Source: Aphodosoma sp045658305 (lineage in GTDB: Bacteria; Bacteroidota; Bacteroidia; Bacteroidales; Paludibacteraceae). From it: DNA of 37,404 nt. A model generated the notes under the pieces. The model worked only from the letters and a program-made list of their open reading frames with translations. It did no database searches and was not told the origin of the DNA. This document shows, piece after piece, positions 1 to 5,809 of the stretch (position 1 is its first letter; every line of letters starts with the position of its first letter). The stretch is taken from positions 1-37,404 of the forward strand of contig JAZOUT010000124.1 of assembly GCA_045658305.1 (NCBI GenBank), given 5' to 3'. The translations under genes were made by a program, and so were the position numbers.

Positions 1-77
1 CGTGAATCAGCGATAACAATGTGGTAGTAGGCATACCCTTTACGACCATTGCGTTGCAATCTAATTTTAGTTGCCAT
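1..77 (-). CDS. rpsP: 30S ribosomal protein bS16, N-terminal part
   Basis: The first 25 codons read MATKIRLQRNGRKGYAYYHI and then VIADS, the typical opening of bS16, a small-subunit protein needed for 30S assembly. The gene runs off the left edge, so only the N-terminus is visible. The ATG at 75-77 is the natural start because the family begins here and a canonical promoter lies about 60 bp upstream (137-167, minus strand). It is unlikely to be anything else. Confidence 0.93.
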   Translation of the reverse strand, partial: MATKIRLQRNGRKGYAYYHIVIADS

Positions 78-136
78 TCTTTTTCTTTGATTTTTAATTT
101 GTTAATACCTAAAATGCTTTTTCTCGAAAAGCGGTG

Positions 137-167
137 CAAAGGTACAAAAAAAAATCCATAGTACAAA
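137..167 (-). promoter_or_regulatory. Bacteroidota promoter of rpsP
   Basis: Reading the minus strand, TTTG (167-164) is followed after 19 nt by TACCTTTG (144-137). This matches the -33/-7 consensus of the Bacteroidota primary sigma factor. Transcription would start near 130, giving an untranslated leader of roughly 50 nt before the rpsP ATG. Confidence 0.8.
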
Positions 168-200
168 GTTTTTTTGAATATTTATTTTTGTACTATGGTT

Positions 201-1139
201 TTATTGACACATTATCCAAGCATTTTTAGCTATTGGGACTTCGTTGCGGATGCTATCCATGTATTGTAGAGCGTCCTTGTATTTGTTGAAACCTGCAGCA
301 GAAATGCGGAATTTTCCTTTAGATTCGATGATTTGTAGTTGGTGGTGGTCGAAGTATGTGTGATGAGCTATATATTCTTCGGCATCTTCGCGTGATGTAA
401 GACTTGCGATGATGAGGTGATATCGAGAGTTGAGAGTTGAGAGTTTAGAGTTTAGAGTTTTTTGAGGTTTGGTTGTGTTTACAGTATTTATAGTATTCAT
501 AGAGGCAATAGTATCTATAGCACCTATAGTATTTATAGAATCTGTAATCTGTAATCTGTAATCTGTAATCTGTTTGTAGAATGAAGCTTCGTGTGTTGTG
601 TCGGTTACGGGAGTTGGGATTAAGAGGGAGAAGATGAATGCAATGATTAGTATAGCGGCGTAGCGAACGATGTTTGACGATGCGCGAGGTATGTTGAATG
701 TGATAGTATTATCATTGCTTGATTTTGTGGCAAGTTGTTTGAGATTTACTATTGGTAAGCCGATGTTTTCAGGTAGGAAGTTACAATCTGTGTTTTTGCA
801 GACGATTGTATTGTCGGCTGAGAGTGATAGGACTCCGATGCGACCGAGAATGAATGTGTTGCCTAAATTTAATGATGTAGTGATTTGCTCAACATCAGCT
901 TTTATTGCTGCGAGGGCAGTTGTATAACTTATGTGGCGGTCTTGCATATAGGATTCGGCAAGTAGTCCGTCGTGATATGTGAGAAGGTGGTTAAATCTTA
1001 CTCGTTGAGCTGGTGCATATAGTTGATTATTGCGTATAGACGCTTTGTCACGATAGGTAACAAACCCACCGAGACCTGGCACTATCACACATTCGTGTTG
1101 AATGAGTAGCGACTCTATATGTTGAGCAAGATTTTTCAC
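201..1139 (-). CDS. HU-CCDC81-type / SPOR domain membrane protein
   Basis: The 312-aa protein starts with the bacterial HU-CCDC81 signature (residues 1-30, including VIVPGLGGFVTY) and continues to about residue 130 as the double HU-like region of Bacteroidota proteins. One membrane segment lies at about 160-177 (AAILIIAFIFSLLIP). A Thr/Asn/Ile-rich linker (178-239) leads to a C-terminal SPOR-like domain (240-312), a fold that binds denuded peptidoglycan. By family, it probably links the cytoplasm or nucleoid to the cell wall at division sites; that role is inference. The start is GTG: an in-frame TAA lies 12 nt upstream and there is no earlier start. The linker is built from short DNA repeats (483-573 and 425-459). 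The -7 box ends only 4 nt before the GTG, so the mRNA may be leaderless. Confidence 0.8.
   Translation of the reverse strand: MKNLAQHIESLLIQHECVIVPGLGGFVTYRDKASIRNNQLYAPAQRVRFNHLLTYHDGLLAESYMQDRHISYTTALAAIKADVEQITTSLNLGNTFILGRIGVLSLSADNTIVCKNTDCNFLPENIGLPIVNLKQLATKSSNDNTITFNIPRASSNIVRYAAILIIAFIFSLLIPTPVTDTTHEASFYKQITDYRLQITDSINTIGAIDTIASMNTINTVNTTKPQKTLNSKLSTLNSRYHLIIASLTSREDAEEYIAHHTYFDHHQLQIIESKGKFRISAAGFNKYKDALQYMDSIRNEVPIAKNAWIMCQ
425..459 (-). repeat. Heptamer tandem repeat inside the SPOR-protein linker
   Basis: Five consecutive 7-bp units occur on the plus strand: GAGAGTT three times, then TAGAGTT twice. They lie wholly within the coding sequence and encode the KTLNSKLSTLNS stretch just before the SPOR domain. 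Confidence 0.9.
483..536 (-). repeat. 9-bp in-frame repeat encoding I-N-T-like tripeptides
   Basis: Six degenerate 9-bp units of the AGTATTTAT type lie in the coding region. Because 9 bp is three codons, the protein shows a tripeptide pattern (IGA, IDT, IAS, MNT, INT, VNT) in the linker. Confidence 0.8.
539..573 (-). repeat. Heptamer tandem repeat AATCTGT x5 in coding sequence
   Basis: Five perfect copies of AATCTGT (plus strand) lie in the linker of the HU/SPOR gene. Three units equal seven codons, giving a heptapeptide echo in the protein (KQITDYR then LQITDSI). Confidence 0.92.
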
Positions 1140-1143
1140 GATG

Positions 1144-1173
1144 CAAAGTTAAGAAAAAATGCACAATGCACAA
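1144..1173 (-). promoter_or_regulatory. Promoter of the HU/SPOR gene, probably leaderless
   Basis: On the minus strand, TTG (1173-1171) is followed after 19 nt by TAACTTTG (1151-1144), a full Bacteroidota promoter. The GTG start codon begins at 1139, 4 nt after the -7 box, so the transcript would begin at or within a few nucleotides of the start codon. The -33 TTG is part of a TTGTGCA heptamer repeat. Confidence 0.7.
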
Positions 1174-1187
1174 TGCACAATGCACAA
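1160..1187. repeat. Heptamer tandem repeat TGCACAA x4
   Basis: Four perfect copies of TGCACAA sit between the AlkD-like gene and the HU/SPOR gene. The repeat overlaps the -33 region of the HU/SPOR promoter. The reverse-complement unit reappears at 8656-8690 inside a signal peptide. Confidence 0.92.
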
Positions 1188-1211
1188 TTTTGAGAGGTTA
1201 TTTTCGATGTT

Positions 1212-1880
1212 TTAGTTTTCGAGGTTGATTATTAGTTGGTTGGAATAGGTGGTTGGGTGTGTTTTTATTTCTTCGAGTTTATTATTAATAATGTGATTGA
1301 GGTCAGATGTGCGGAACGTGATGTTAGTTATGAGGCTTTCAATGGCGCGGAAAGCTGAGATTTCGTCGAGATCTTGCGGATTTATGTGTTCGATTGCTAG
1401 TTTAAGATGCTCGGTATTGAGGTTGGTAGTTTGTCTGGCGAGGGTGTGGTAGGCAGTGAGGCGAAGGTGGTGGTTTTCGCTTTGCTCGAGTTGTAATATT
1501 TCTTTGGTGAGGTTGGTAGTTTTGCGAAGTAGAGCGAAGGCAAATATTTCGGCAAGTTCGATAGTTGTGATGCCCTCTTGCCAATCAGAAAGGCGTTCGG
1601 CTGTGAGTTCTTGGGGTGGACAAAGTAGGGTAGCGAGAAGTTTAGTTTCGCGGATAGGCATGAGCCAAAGTCGGTAGGCGAGGGTGTAGTTGGGTGTATA
1701 GTTTTGTGCTATTTCTACAAGGCGAGTCCACGCAACGCCGAAATTTTGCTTATATTCGAGGCCTGAATTGTCGATATTTTCGGCACAAATGCCATTCATA
1801 GAGAGATAAATTGCGCGACGGATTGATTTTATTTGGTTTTCAATCTCTTCATTTACAGTGAAATATTTGATTTGTTTCAT
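1212..1880 (-). CDS. DNA alkylation repair (AlkD-like) HEAT-repeat protein
   Basis: This 222-aa, mostly helical protein resembles the AlkD/DNA-alkylation-repair superfamily of HEAT-like repeat glycosylases. The match is to overall pattern: an early F..NFGVAW segment, then a LAYRLWLMPIRETKLLATLL helix, W/EG segments, and repeated LRLTAYHTLAR-type helices. Enzymes of this family remove positively charged alkylated bases without flipping them. I cannot assign a catalytic Asp with certainty, so it may be a divergent family member. The ATG at 1880 is the only good start. It is divergent from tRNA-His, and its own promoter is not obvious. Confidence 0.6.
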   Translation of the reverse strand: MKQIKYFTVNEEIENQIKSIRRAIYLSMNGICAENIDNSGLEYKQNFGVAWTRLVEIAQNYTPNYTLAYRLWLMPIRETKLLATLLCPPQELTAERLSDWQEGITTIELAEIFAFALLRKTTNLTKEILQLEQSENHHLRLTAYHTLARQTTNLNTEHLKLAIEHINPQDLDEISAFRAIESLITNITFRTSDLNHIINNKLEEIKTHPTTYSNQLIINLEN

Positions 1881-1907
1881 TTCTTTTGAAAAAATATTAT
1901 AAAATAG

Positions 1908-1938
1908 TTGTGTGAATCGATAAAAAGTTGTAACTTTG
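1908..1938 (+). promoter_or_regulatory. Promoter of tRNA-His
   Basis: TTG at 1908-1910, a 20-nt spacer and TAACTTTG at 1931-1938 form a textbook Bacteroidota promoter. It ends 18 nt before the tRNA. Confidence 0.85.
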
Positions 1939-1956
1939 CACTCGCAAAACAGACCT

Positions 1957-2033
1957 GGTGGATGTAGCTCAGTTGGTTAGAGTATCAGATTGTGGTCCTG
2001 AGGGTCGTGGGTTCGATCCCCATCATCCACCCA
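1957..2033 (+). tRNA. tRNA-His (GTG anticodon)
   Basis: A complete cloverleaf is visible. The acceptor stem is GTGGATG (1958-1964) with CATCCAC (2024-2030). The extra G-1 (1957) faces C73 (2031), the identity feature of histidine tRNA. The anticodon loop TTGTGGT contains GTG, and the T arm has TTCGATC. The bases after C73 are CAG, so a full CCA does not appear to be encoded. The gene stands alone with its own promoter and terminator. Confidence 0.95.
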
Positions 2034-2042
2034 GCTTTTTGG

Positions 2043-2072
2043 AGAGACGCTTTTTTGAGCGTCTCTTTTTTT
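2043..2072 (+). terminator. Terminator of tRNA-His
   Basis: A perfect 9-bp stem AGAGACGCT/AGCGTCTCT (2043-2051 and 2058-2066) is followed by a run of T, a standard intrinsic terminator. Confidence 0.92.
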
Positions 2073-2126
2073 GTGTTTTATTTTGAAGACAGAATAACAA
2101 AAGAACATAAGAAGATTTTTTTTCTC

Positions 2127-2198
2127 CCACAAATTACACGAATTATCACAAATACATATTTGTTTGTGAGGATTTGTGTGATTTGTGGGCTTTTTTTT
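2127..2198 (+). terminator. Long imperfect hairpin followed by T8
   Basis: CCCACAAAT near 2127 pairs with ATTTGTGGG ending at 2189, and further ACAC/GTGT pairings extend the stem. C then T8 follow at 2190-2198. It reads as a plus-strand terminator but has no plus-strand gene of its own beyond the tRNA. The rest of 2072-2317 is AT-rich and I see nothing else in it. Confidence 0.5.
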
Positions 2199-2317
2199 GA
2201 ACATAAATTTCCGTTAATTATTCGTAAATTTTTTGTCAGTATTGTTTTAATTTGCGATTGATTTATGATAATTTACGTTATAATTATGTTCTTATGTTAT
2301 TTTGTCTTTTTATTGTT

Positions 2318-3217
2318 TTATCGGAAGATGGCAGGGATATCGGTGTCGAATTTCATTACCTCGCGAGTTACGGGGTGGATGAAAGAGATGACTTGAGCAT
2401 GTAGGCAGAGGCGACCGAGAGGGTTGGATTGTGCGCCATAGCGTTTGTCGCCAGCGATAGGGTGACCGATAGACGAGAGTTGCACGCGAATTTGGTTTTT
2501 ACGGCCAGTTTCGAGGGTGATTTCGACGAGGGTGTAGCGACCATTGTTTTTGATAACACGATAGTTAGTGATAGCTTTTTTGCCACCATTGTCGACAGGA
2601 GAAGCCTGCATTTTGAGAGATTTAGGATTCTCGGTGAGCCAAGAGACGATTTGACCCTCAGACTGTTCCATTTCGCCTTCGACAACGCCAACGTATTGAC
2701 GGCGAATGATGTTTTCATTCCAGCGCTCTTGTAGGATTTCTTGAATCTCTTCGGATTTAGCAAAGAGGAGTAGACCAGAAGTGTCGCGGTCGAGGCGGTG
2801 AACGATGAAGATACGATTGTTTTTGTTGCGACGGCGCACATGTTCCATCATGACAGAGTAGGCAGTTTGTTCGCCTTCGCGGCCAGTGGACATAGTGAGT
2901 ACGCCAGGTTTTTTGTCGACCACGATGATGTGGTCGTCTTCGTATAAGATTTTTACCTTGTGGTTAGGGTTTTGGCGTTCTTCGCCCACGCTACGCCAAG
3001 TGAGGCGGTCGCCTGCACGGAGGTGTAGGTCAAACGCAGTTTCGGTTTTGCCATTGATAGCGATTTGGCGGTGGGTGAGATATGATTTGATTGCGCTACG
3101 GCTTTGGTGAGGCCATATTTCAATCATATATTCGAGGAGTTGAGCATCGTGCTTAACTGTGTAGTTTTGATCAGGGATTGAGTTTTTGCGTTGTGGTGGG
3201 GTTGATTTTTTTGCCAT
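2318..3217 (-). CDS. RluA-family 23S rRNA pseudouridine synthase (RluD-like)
   Basis: This 299-aa enzyme converts specific uridines of ribosomal RNA to pseudouridine. An S4-like RNA-binding domain covers about 20-80 (SRSAIKSYLTHRQIAINGK). The catalytic domain carries motif II HRLDRDTSG, with the catalytic Asp at about 143. Later family motifs are YVGVVEGEM, TLVEITLETGRKNQIRVQL, and HPIAGDKRYGA near the C-terminus. I chose the ATG at 3215-3217; an upstream in-frame TTG would add 11 poorly conserved residues. By similarity it belongs to the RluA/C/D group, but the exact target uridines cannot be read from sequence. It points the same way as the FtsB-like gene upstream, across a 228-bp gap. Confidence 0.9.
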   Translation of the reverse strand: MAKKSTPPQRKNSIPDQNYTVKHDAQLLEYMIEIWPHQSRSAIKSYLTHRQIAINGKTETAFDLHLRAGDRLTWRSVGEERQNPNHKVKILYEDDHIIVVDKKPGVLTMSTGREGEQTAYSVMMEHVRRRNKNNRIFIVHRLDRDTSGLLLFAKSEEIQEILQERWNENIIRRQYVGVVEGEMEQSEGQIVSWLTENPKSLKMQASPVDNGGKKAITNYRVIKNNGRYTLVEITLETGRKNQIRVQLSSIGHPIAGDKRYGAQSNPLGRLCLHAQVISFIHPVTREVMKFDTDIPAIFR

Positions 3218-3445
3218 AGTTGTTTTTTGTTGTTTTAGACAGGAAGACAAGAGAACAAGATTTTCTCACTGATATTTTTTTTTCTCACGGAATTCACAGA
3301 TTTCACCGCATAGGATTTCTCGCTTTGCTCGAAATTGTCTTCCGGTATTAGTTTTTTAGACAAGAAGACATGAGAACAAGATTTTTTTGATTAGTCGGAT
3401 TAGCCTAATTTGTTAAATTGAACGGATTGGCTGTTTTTGAGAGAG

Positions 3446-3757
3446 TTAGTCCTCTTTGATGATGTAAACATCTTCGTTTTTGCCCTTCATTTTGTATTCT
3501 TCGCGGGCAAATTTTTCTAATTCTTCAGGGTTGGATTGGATAGCATCGAGAAACTCTTGGTCTTTCTTGATGTTTTCTTCGTATTGTGCTTTTTCTTTTT
3601 GGAGTTCGCGTTTTTCGAGATAAGCTTTGTAGCGGTCGATGAGACTATTGTCATCAACGAATATGATAATGATTGCAAAAATAGCAAGTGTGATAGTGTA
3701 TTTGTTTATCCACTTGTTTTGCTTGAGTTTGATATAGAAGAGTTTTAGTTTGTTCAT
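3446..3757 (-). CDS. FtsB/DivIC-like septum formation protein
   Basis: This 103-aa bitopic protein has a short basic cytoplasmic N-terminus, one membrane segment (about 20-37, ITLAIFAIIIIFVDD) and a periplasmic coiled coil (about 40-75, rich in E, K, Q, L). It ends with the short FAREEYKMKGKNEDVYII segment typical of FtsB/DivIC. By family it takes part in the FtsQLB-type divisome complex that activates septal wall synthesis. Size and architecture fit the family well. A -7 box TACCTTTG lies upstream on the minus strand at 3785-3778. Confidence 0.8.
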   Translation of the reverse strand: MNKLKLFYIKLKQNKWINKYTITLAIFAIIIIFVDDNSLIDRYKAYLEKRELQKEKAQYEENIKKDQEFLDAIQSNPEELEKFAREEYKMKGKNEDVYIIKED

Positions 3758-3777
3758 AATAATTTAGTTTAGATATG

Positions 3778-3785
3778 CAAAGGTA
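3778..3785 (-). promoter_or_regulatory. -7 element for the FtsB-like gene
   Basis: TACCTTTG on the minus strand, 20 nt upstream of the ATG at 3757. I could not find a convincing TTG -33 box at the right spacing, so only the -7 element is called. Confidence 0.55.
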
Positions 3786-3865
3786 CGAAAAAAAGTTGGA
3801 ATTTGCGGTGTTTTATTTTGGGATTTTTTTTGTGTTTTTTTTGTTCTTTGTACATAGGATTATAT

Positions 3866-3930
3866 TATATTTATAGTATATTTATTCTATGTTTATCATA
3901 TATTTATAGTATATTTATTATATGTTATAG
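3866..3930. repeat. 11-bp tandem repeat, unit TATATTTATNN
   Basis: Five 11-bp units (TATATTTATAG, TATATTTATTC, TATGTTTATCA, TATATTTATAG, TATATTTATTA) and a partial sixth occupy the spacer between the FtsB-like gene and the structured RNA. A second locus with the same consensus is at 24047-24123. The phased AT tracts would favour curved DNA; this is inference. Confidence 0.85.
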
Positions 3931-4019
3931 TATTGGTAAGGGTCGGGTGTACTTTTGGAAGGAAAAAGTGTTGGTTATATGGGGGAATAGGTTTGGTTGT
4001 AAATAAATGTGTGAAATCA

Positions 4020-4050
4020 TTGCACAATCAAAAAAAAATTCATACCTTTG
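4020..4050 (+). promoter_or_regulatory. Promoter of the structured RNA
   Basis: TTG (4020-4022), a 20-nt spacer and TACCTTTG (4043-4050) match the Bacteroidota consensus. No open reading frame starts close downstream; transcription would begin near 4057 and enter the structured region. Confidence 0.82.
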
Positions 4051-4056
4051 CCGAAA

Positions 4057-4330
4057 ATAAAAATTTAAAACATATTGCCTATGACAAAATGATGCATCGT
4101 GTGATGCAAGCACTATAGTTTACATATCGGGAAAAGCGTTAAAGCTGTATCTTGCTTTTTTGAAATCTGGACAATTTCACAAAACGAATCAAGAACAAAA
4201 GCTTACAACGCTCACGCTGTATAGCGTGGGCTTTTGTTCGTATAATTTGATTCGTTTAGGTAGTCCAGAACCTCAAAAAGCAGATTGTCGAAGAAAGTTC
4301 CACGCTTTTTTTGTGTCTGCATCTAACTTA
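4057..4330 (+). ncRNA. Long rod-shaped structured RNA, possible 6S RNA analogue
   Basis: A series of nested stems folds the transcript into one long rod. From outside in: GATGCA/TGCATC (4103-4108 with 4318-4323), CAC/GTG (4111-4113 with 4313-4315), AAAGCGT/ACGCTTT (4133-4139 with 4302-4308), TGCTTTTTTGA/TCAAAAAGCA (4153-4163 with 4273-4282), TCTGGAC/GTCCAGA (4166-4172 with 4263-4269), AAACGAATCAA/TTGATTCGTTT (4182-4192 with 4247-4257), GAACAAAAGC/GCTTTTGTTC (4193-4202 with 4230-4239), and a CACGCT/AGCGTG cap (4213-4228). An open region of about 13 nt (4140-4152) facing 19 nt (4283-4301) interrupts the rod, as in the central bubble of 6S RNA, which mimics an open promoter and binds RNA polymerase. 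The 6S role is inferred from shape only. Ends are uncertain: the 5' end is set from the promoter and no clear terminator closes the 3' side. A Bacteroidales-specific RNA of another class is also possible. Confidence 0.7.
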
Positions 4331-4399
4331 ACTTGATGGAACTGGGACGAATCCGAAAATCCTAAAAATAGAGTAGGAGAAAAATTAAATTTATAATTT

Positions 4400-4663
4400 A
4401 TGACGAAAAGAGAAAAAGCAGCTACTATTTTTGAAGAATTGATGCAGCGATTGGATAATCCAATTCGTTTAACCAAAGATTATTATTTGCATGAAGTTAT
4501 TAATCCTAATTCTAATATGGTCGCTCTTATTTATTATGCATTTTCAATTTTAAGAGATGATAGTAATGTTGTATTAATTAAAGATAAATTTAAGTTATCA
4601 GCAACACCTTCAGAGTTAGATGATATTTTATGTGAATATGAAAATTTAATTTGGATTGATTAA
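4400..4663 (+). CDS. Small hypothetical protein (87 aa)
   Basis: I do not recognise this protein. It is soluble, charged and probably helical, starting MTKREKAATIFEELMQRLDN and ending in an acidic segment (DDILCEYENLIWID). No signal peptide or membrane segment is visible. The gene starts about 75 bp after the structured RNA and could be read from the same promoter. The next gene starts 20 bp downstream of its stop, so the two may be co-transcribed. It is AT-rich like its two downstream neighbours and unlike the topoisomerase gene that follows. Confidence 0.6.
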   Translation: MTKREKAATIFEELMQRLDNPIRLTKDYYLHEVINPNSNMVALIYYAFSILRDDSNVVLIKDKFKLSATPSELDDILCEYENLIWID

Positions 4664-4683
4664 CTATTAAAAATTTAAAAATT

Positions 4684-5082
4684 ATGAAAAAGATTTTATT
4701 TTGTGTATTAGTTTGTCTATTTGTATTTGCGTTTAGTTCTTGTGAACGTAATATTTATCATGAGGATGAAAAAATTGAAAGTGTTAATCCTAAAGATGAA
4801 ATTAACTATTGTGAAGTAGGAGTTGCTTTTGGTTCCCCAAATGCGGATGCATTTTATCCTTATGACTATCCATCTAATAATTATAAGGATTTTAAAATAA
4901 CTTATGAAGGAGGTTATGGTATTTATCCTGGTGCTTATTTAGTGCCACAGGGTACATCATTTAAAGTACAATGGCGTTATAACGGGTCGATGTGTCAAAA
5001 AACTTTTGATGTGGCATCTGCTAAAGTTTTAAATATTGCTATTGAATATGATGAAGCAACTATAATAATGTATTTGTATTAG
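4684..5082 (+). CDS. Putative lipoprotein (132 aa)
   Basis: The N-terminus is a lipoprotein signal peptide: MKKILFC, a hydrophobic core, then lipobox FSSC with the modified Cys at about residue 20. The mature part (about 110 aa) is rich in Tyr, Asp and Gly and looks like a small beta domain (QWRYNGSMCQKTFDV near the middle). No known family is recognised. It is probably anchored to the outer or inner membrane facing the periplasm or surface. It follows the 87-aa gene by 20 bp and precedes a second lipoprotein gene. Confidence 0.75.
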   Translation: MKKILFCVLVCLFVFAFSSCERNIYHEDEKIESVNPKDEINYCEVGVAFGSPNADAFYPYDYPSNNYKDFKITYEGGYGIYPGAYLVPQGTSFKVQWRYNGSMCQKTFDVASAKVLNIAIEYDEATIIMYLY

Positions 5083-5089
5083 AGATAAG

Positions 5090-5126
5090 TAAATCTGTTG
5101 CCCTATGGAGAAGTCAGATTTATTTT
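5090..5126 (+). terminator. Weak hairpin after the first lipoprotein gene
   Basis: TAAATCTG (5090-5097) pairs with CAGATTTA (5115-5122), followed by TTTTATT. The loop is 17 nt, so this would be a weak or partial terminator. Confidence 0.45.
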
Positions 5127-5163
5127 ATTGCTCATTATTTAACTTTAAAAAATAAAAAGAACT

Positions 5164-5676
5164 ATGAAAAAATTATTTTTATTGCCTTTAATGGCGTTTG
5201 TGATGTTATTTACATCTTGTGAAAAAGTAGAATTGTTTGATGGCTTTGTTGAACCATGTCATGAATTTGGAGCTTCATCAGCTGTAGTGAAAAAGTATAT
5301 GTCGAAACTCGATGTTACTTTGTTGGATGAAGATTTAGATGAAAATTATTTATCATTGGAATATGGTAATTATGGCGTGATAAATTATTTTTATTATGAA
5401 TTTGAAGATGATAAATTGTATGATGCTTACATGGAAGTAGATGCAGGGGCTTATTCTGATGTGGTTGCTCAGATGGATAAAAAGTACACATTGTTAAAAT
5501 CGATGCCAGCAGAAGAGGAAGATGGAGAATATAGATATTACGTAAATGGCGATAAATCTATAATAGTTTCTATTTTTGTGCCAAATGATTTTGATTCATA
5601 CGAATGGGATTCTTTTTATGTAAATTATTATTGTCCAGAAACTCTTGGTGAGATACGTGAATTGTTAGGATTGTAA
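5164..5676 (+). CDS. Putative lipoprotein (170 aa)
   Basis: It begins with a clear lipoprotein signal (MKKLFLLPLMAFVMLFTSC, Cys at about residue 19). The mature protein is acidic, rich in Asp, Glu and Tyr (for example DEDLDENYLSLEYGNYG), with no recognised domain. It is in line with the preceding lipoprotein gene, separated by a weak hairpin, and closed by a strong terminator at 5697-5726. Its role is unknown; membrane-anchored periplasmic or surface location is the only supported statement. Confidence 0.75.
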   Translation: MKKLFLLPLMAFVMLFTSCEKVELFDGFVEPCHEFGASSAVVKKYMSKLDVTLLDEDLDENYLSLEYGNYGVINYFYYEFEDDKLYDAYMEVDAGAYSDVVAQMDKKYTLLKSMPAEEEDGEYRYYVNGDKSIIVSIFVPNDFDSYEWDSFYVNYYCPETLGEIRELLGL

Positions 5677-5696
5677 TATTAAATTTTAATGATATG

Positions 5697-5726
5697 GTTG
5701 GACTTGAAAAAAAGTCCGACTTTTTT
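5697..5726 (+). terminator. Intrinsic terminator after the lipoprotein genes
   Basis: GTTGGACTT (5697-5705) pairs with AAGTCCGAC (5712-5720), with one G-T pair, and is followed by T6. Confidence 0.9.
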
Positions 5727-5736
5727 GTTTTTAATC

Positions 5737-5767
5737 TTGATTAATTGATTTATTTTTTGTAAATTTG
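5737..5767 (+). promoter_or_regulatory. Promoter of the topoisomerase IV A gene
   Basis: TTG (5737-5739), a 20-nt spacer and TAAATTTG (5760-5767) precede the ATG at 5810 by about 40 nt. Confidence 0.8.
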
Positions 5768-5809
5768 CATGCTTAATTTAGGGTTATTGTATTTATATTT
5801 GAAAATATT

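Noticed and set aside
1992..2261. 89-aa reading frame on the plus strand
   Set aside because: It starts inside tRNA-His and runs through the terminator and an inverted repeat, so it is a chance frame.
3803..4006. 67-aa hydrophobic reading frame
   Set aside because: Most of it is the 11-bp AT-rich tandem repeat, which gives Tyr/Ile/Phe-rich nonsense; it has no promoter or start context.
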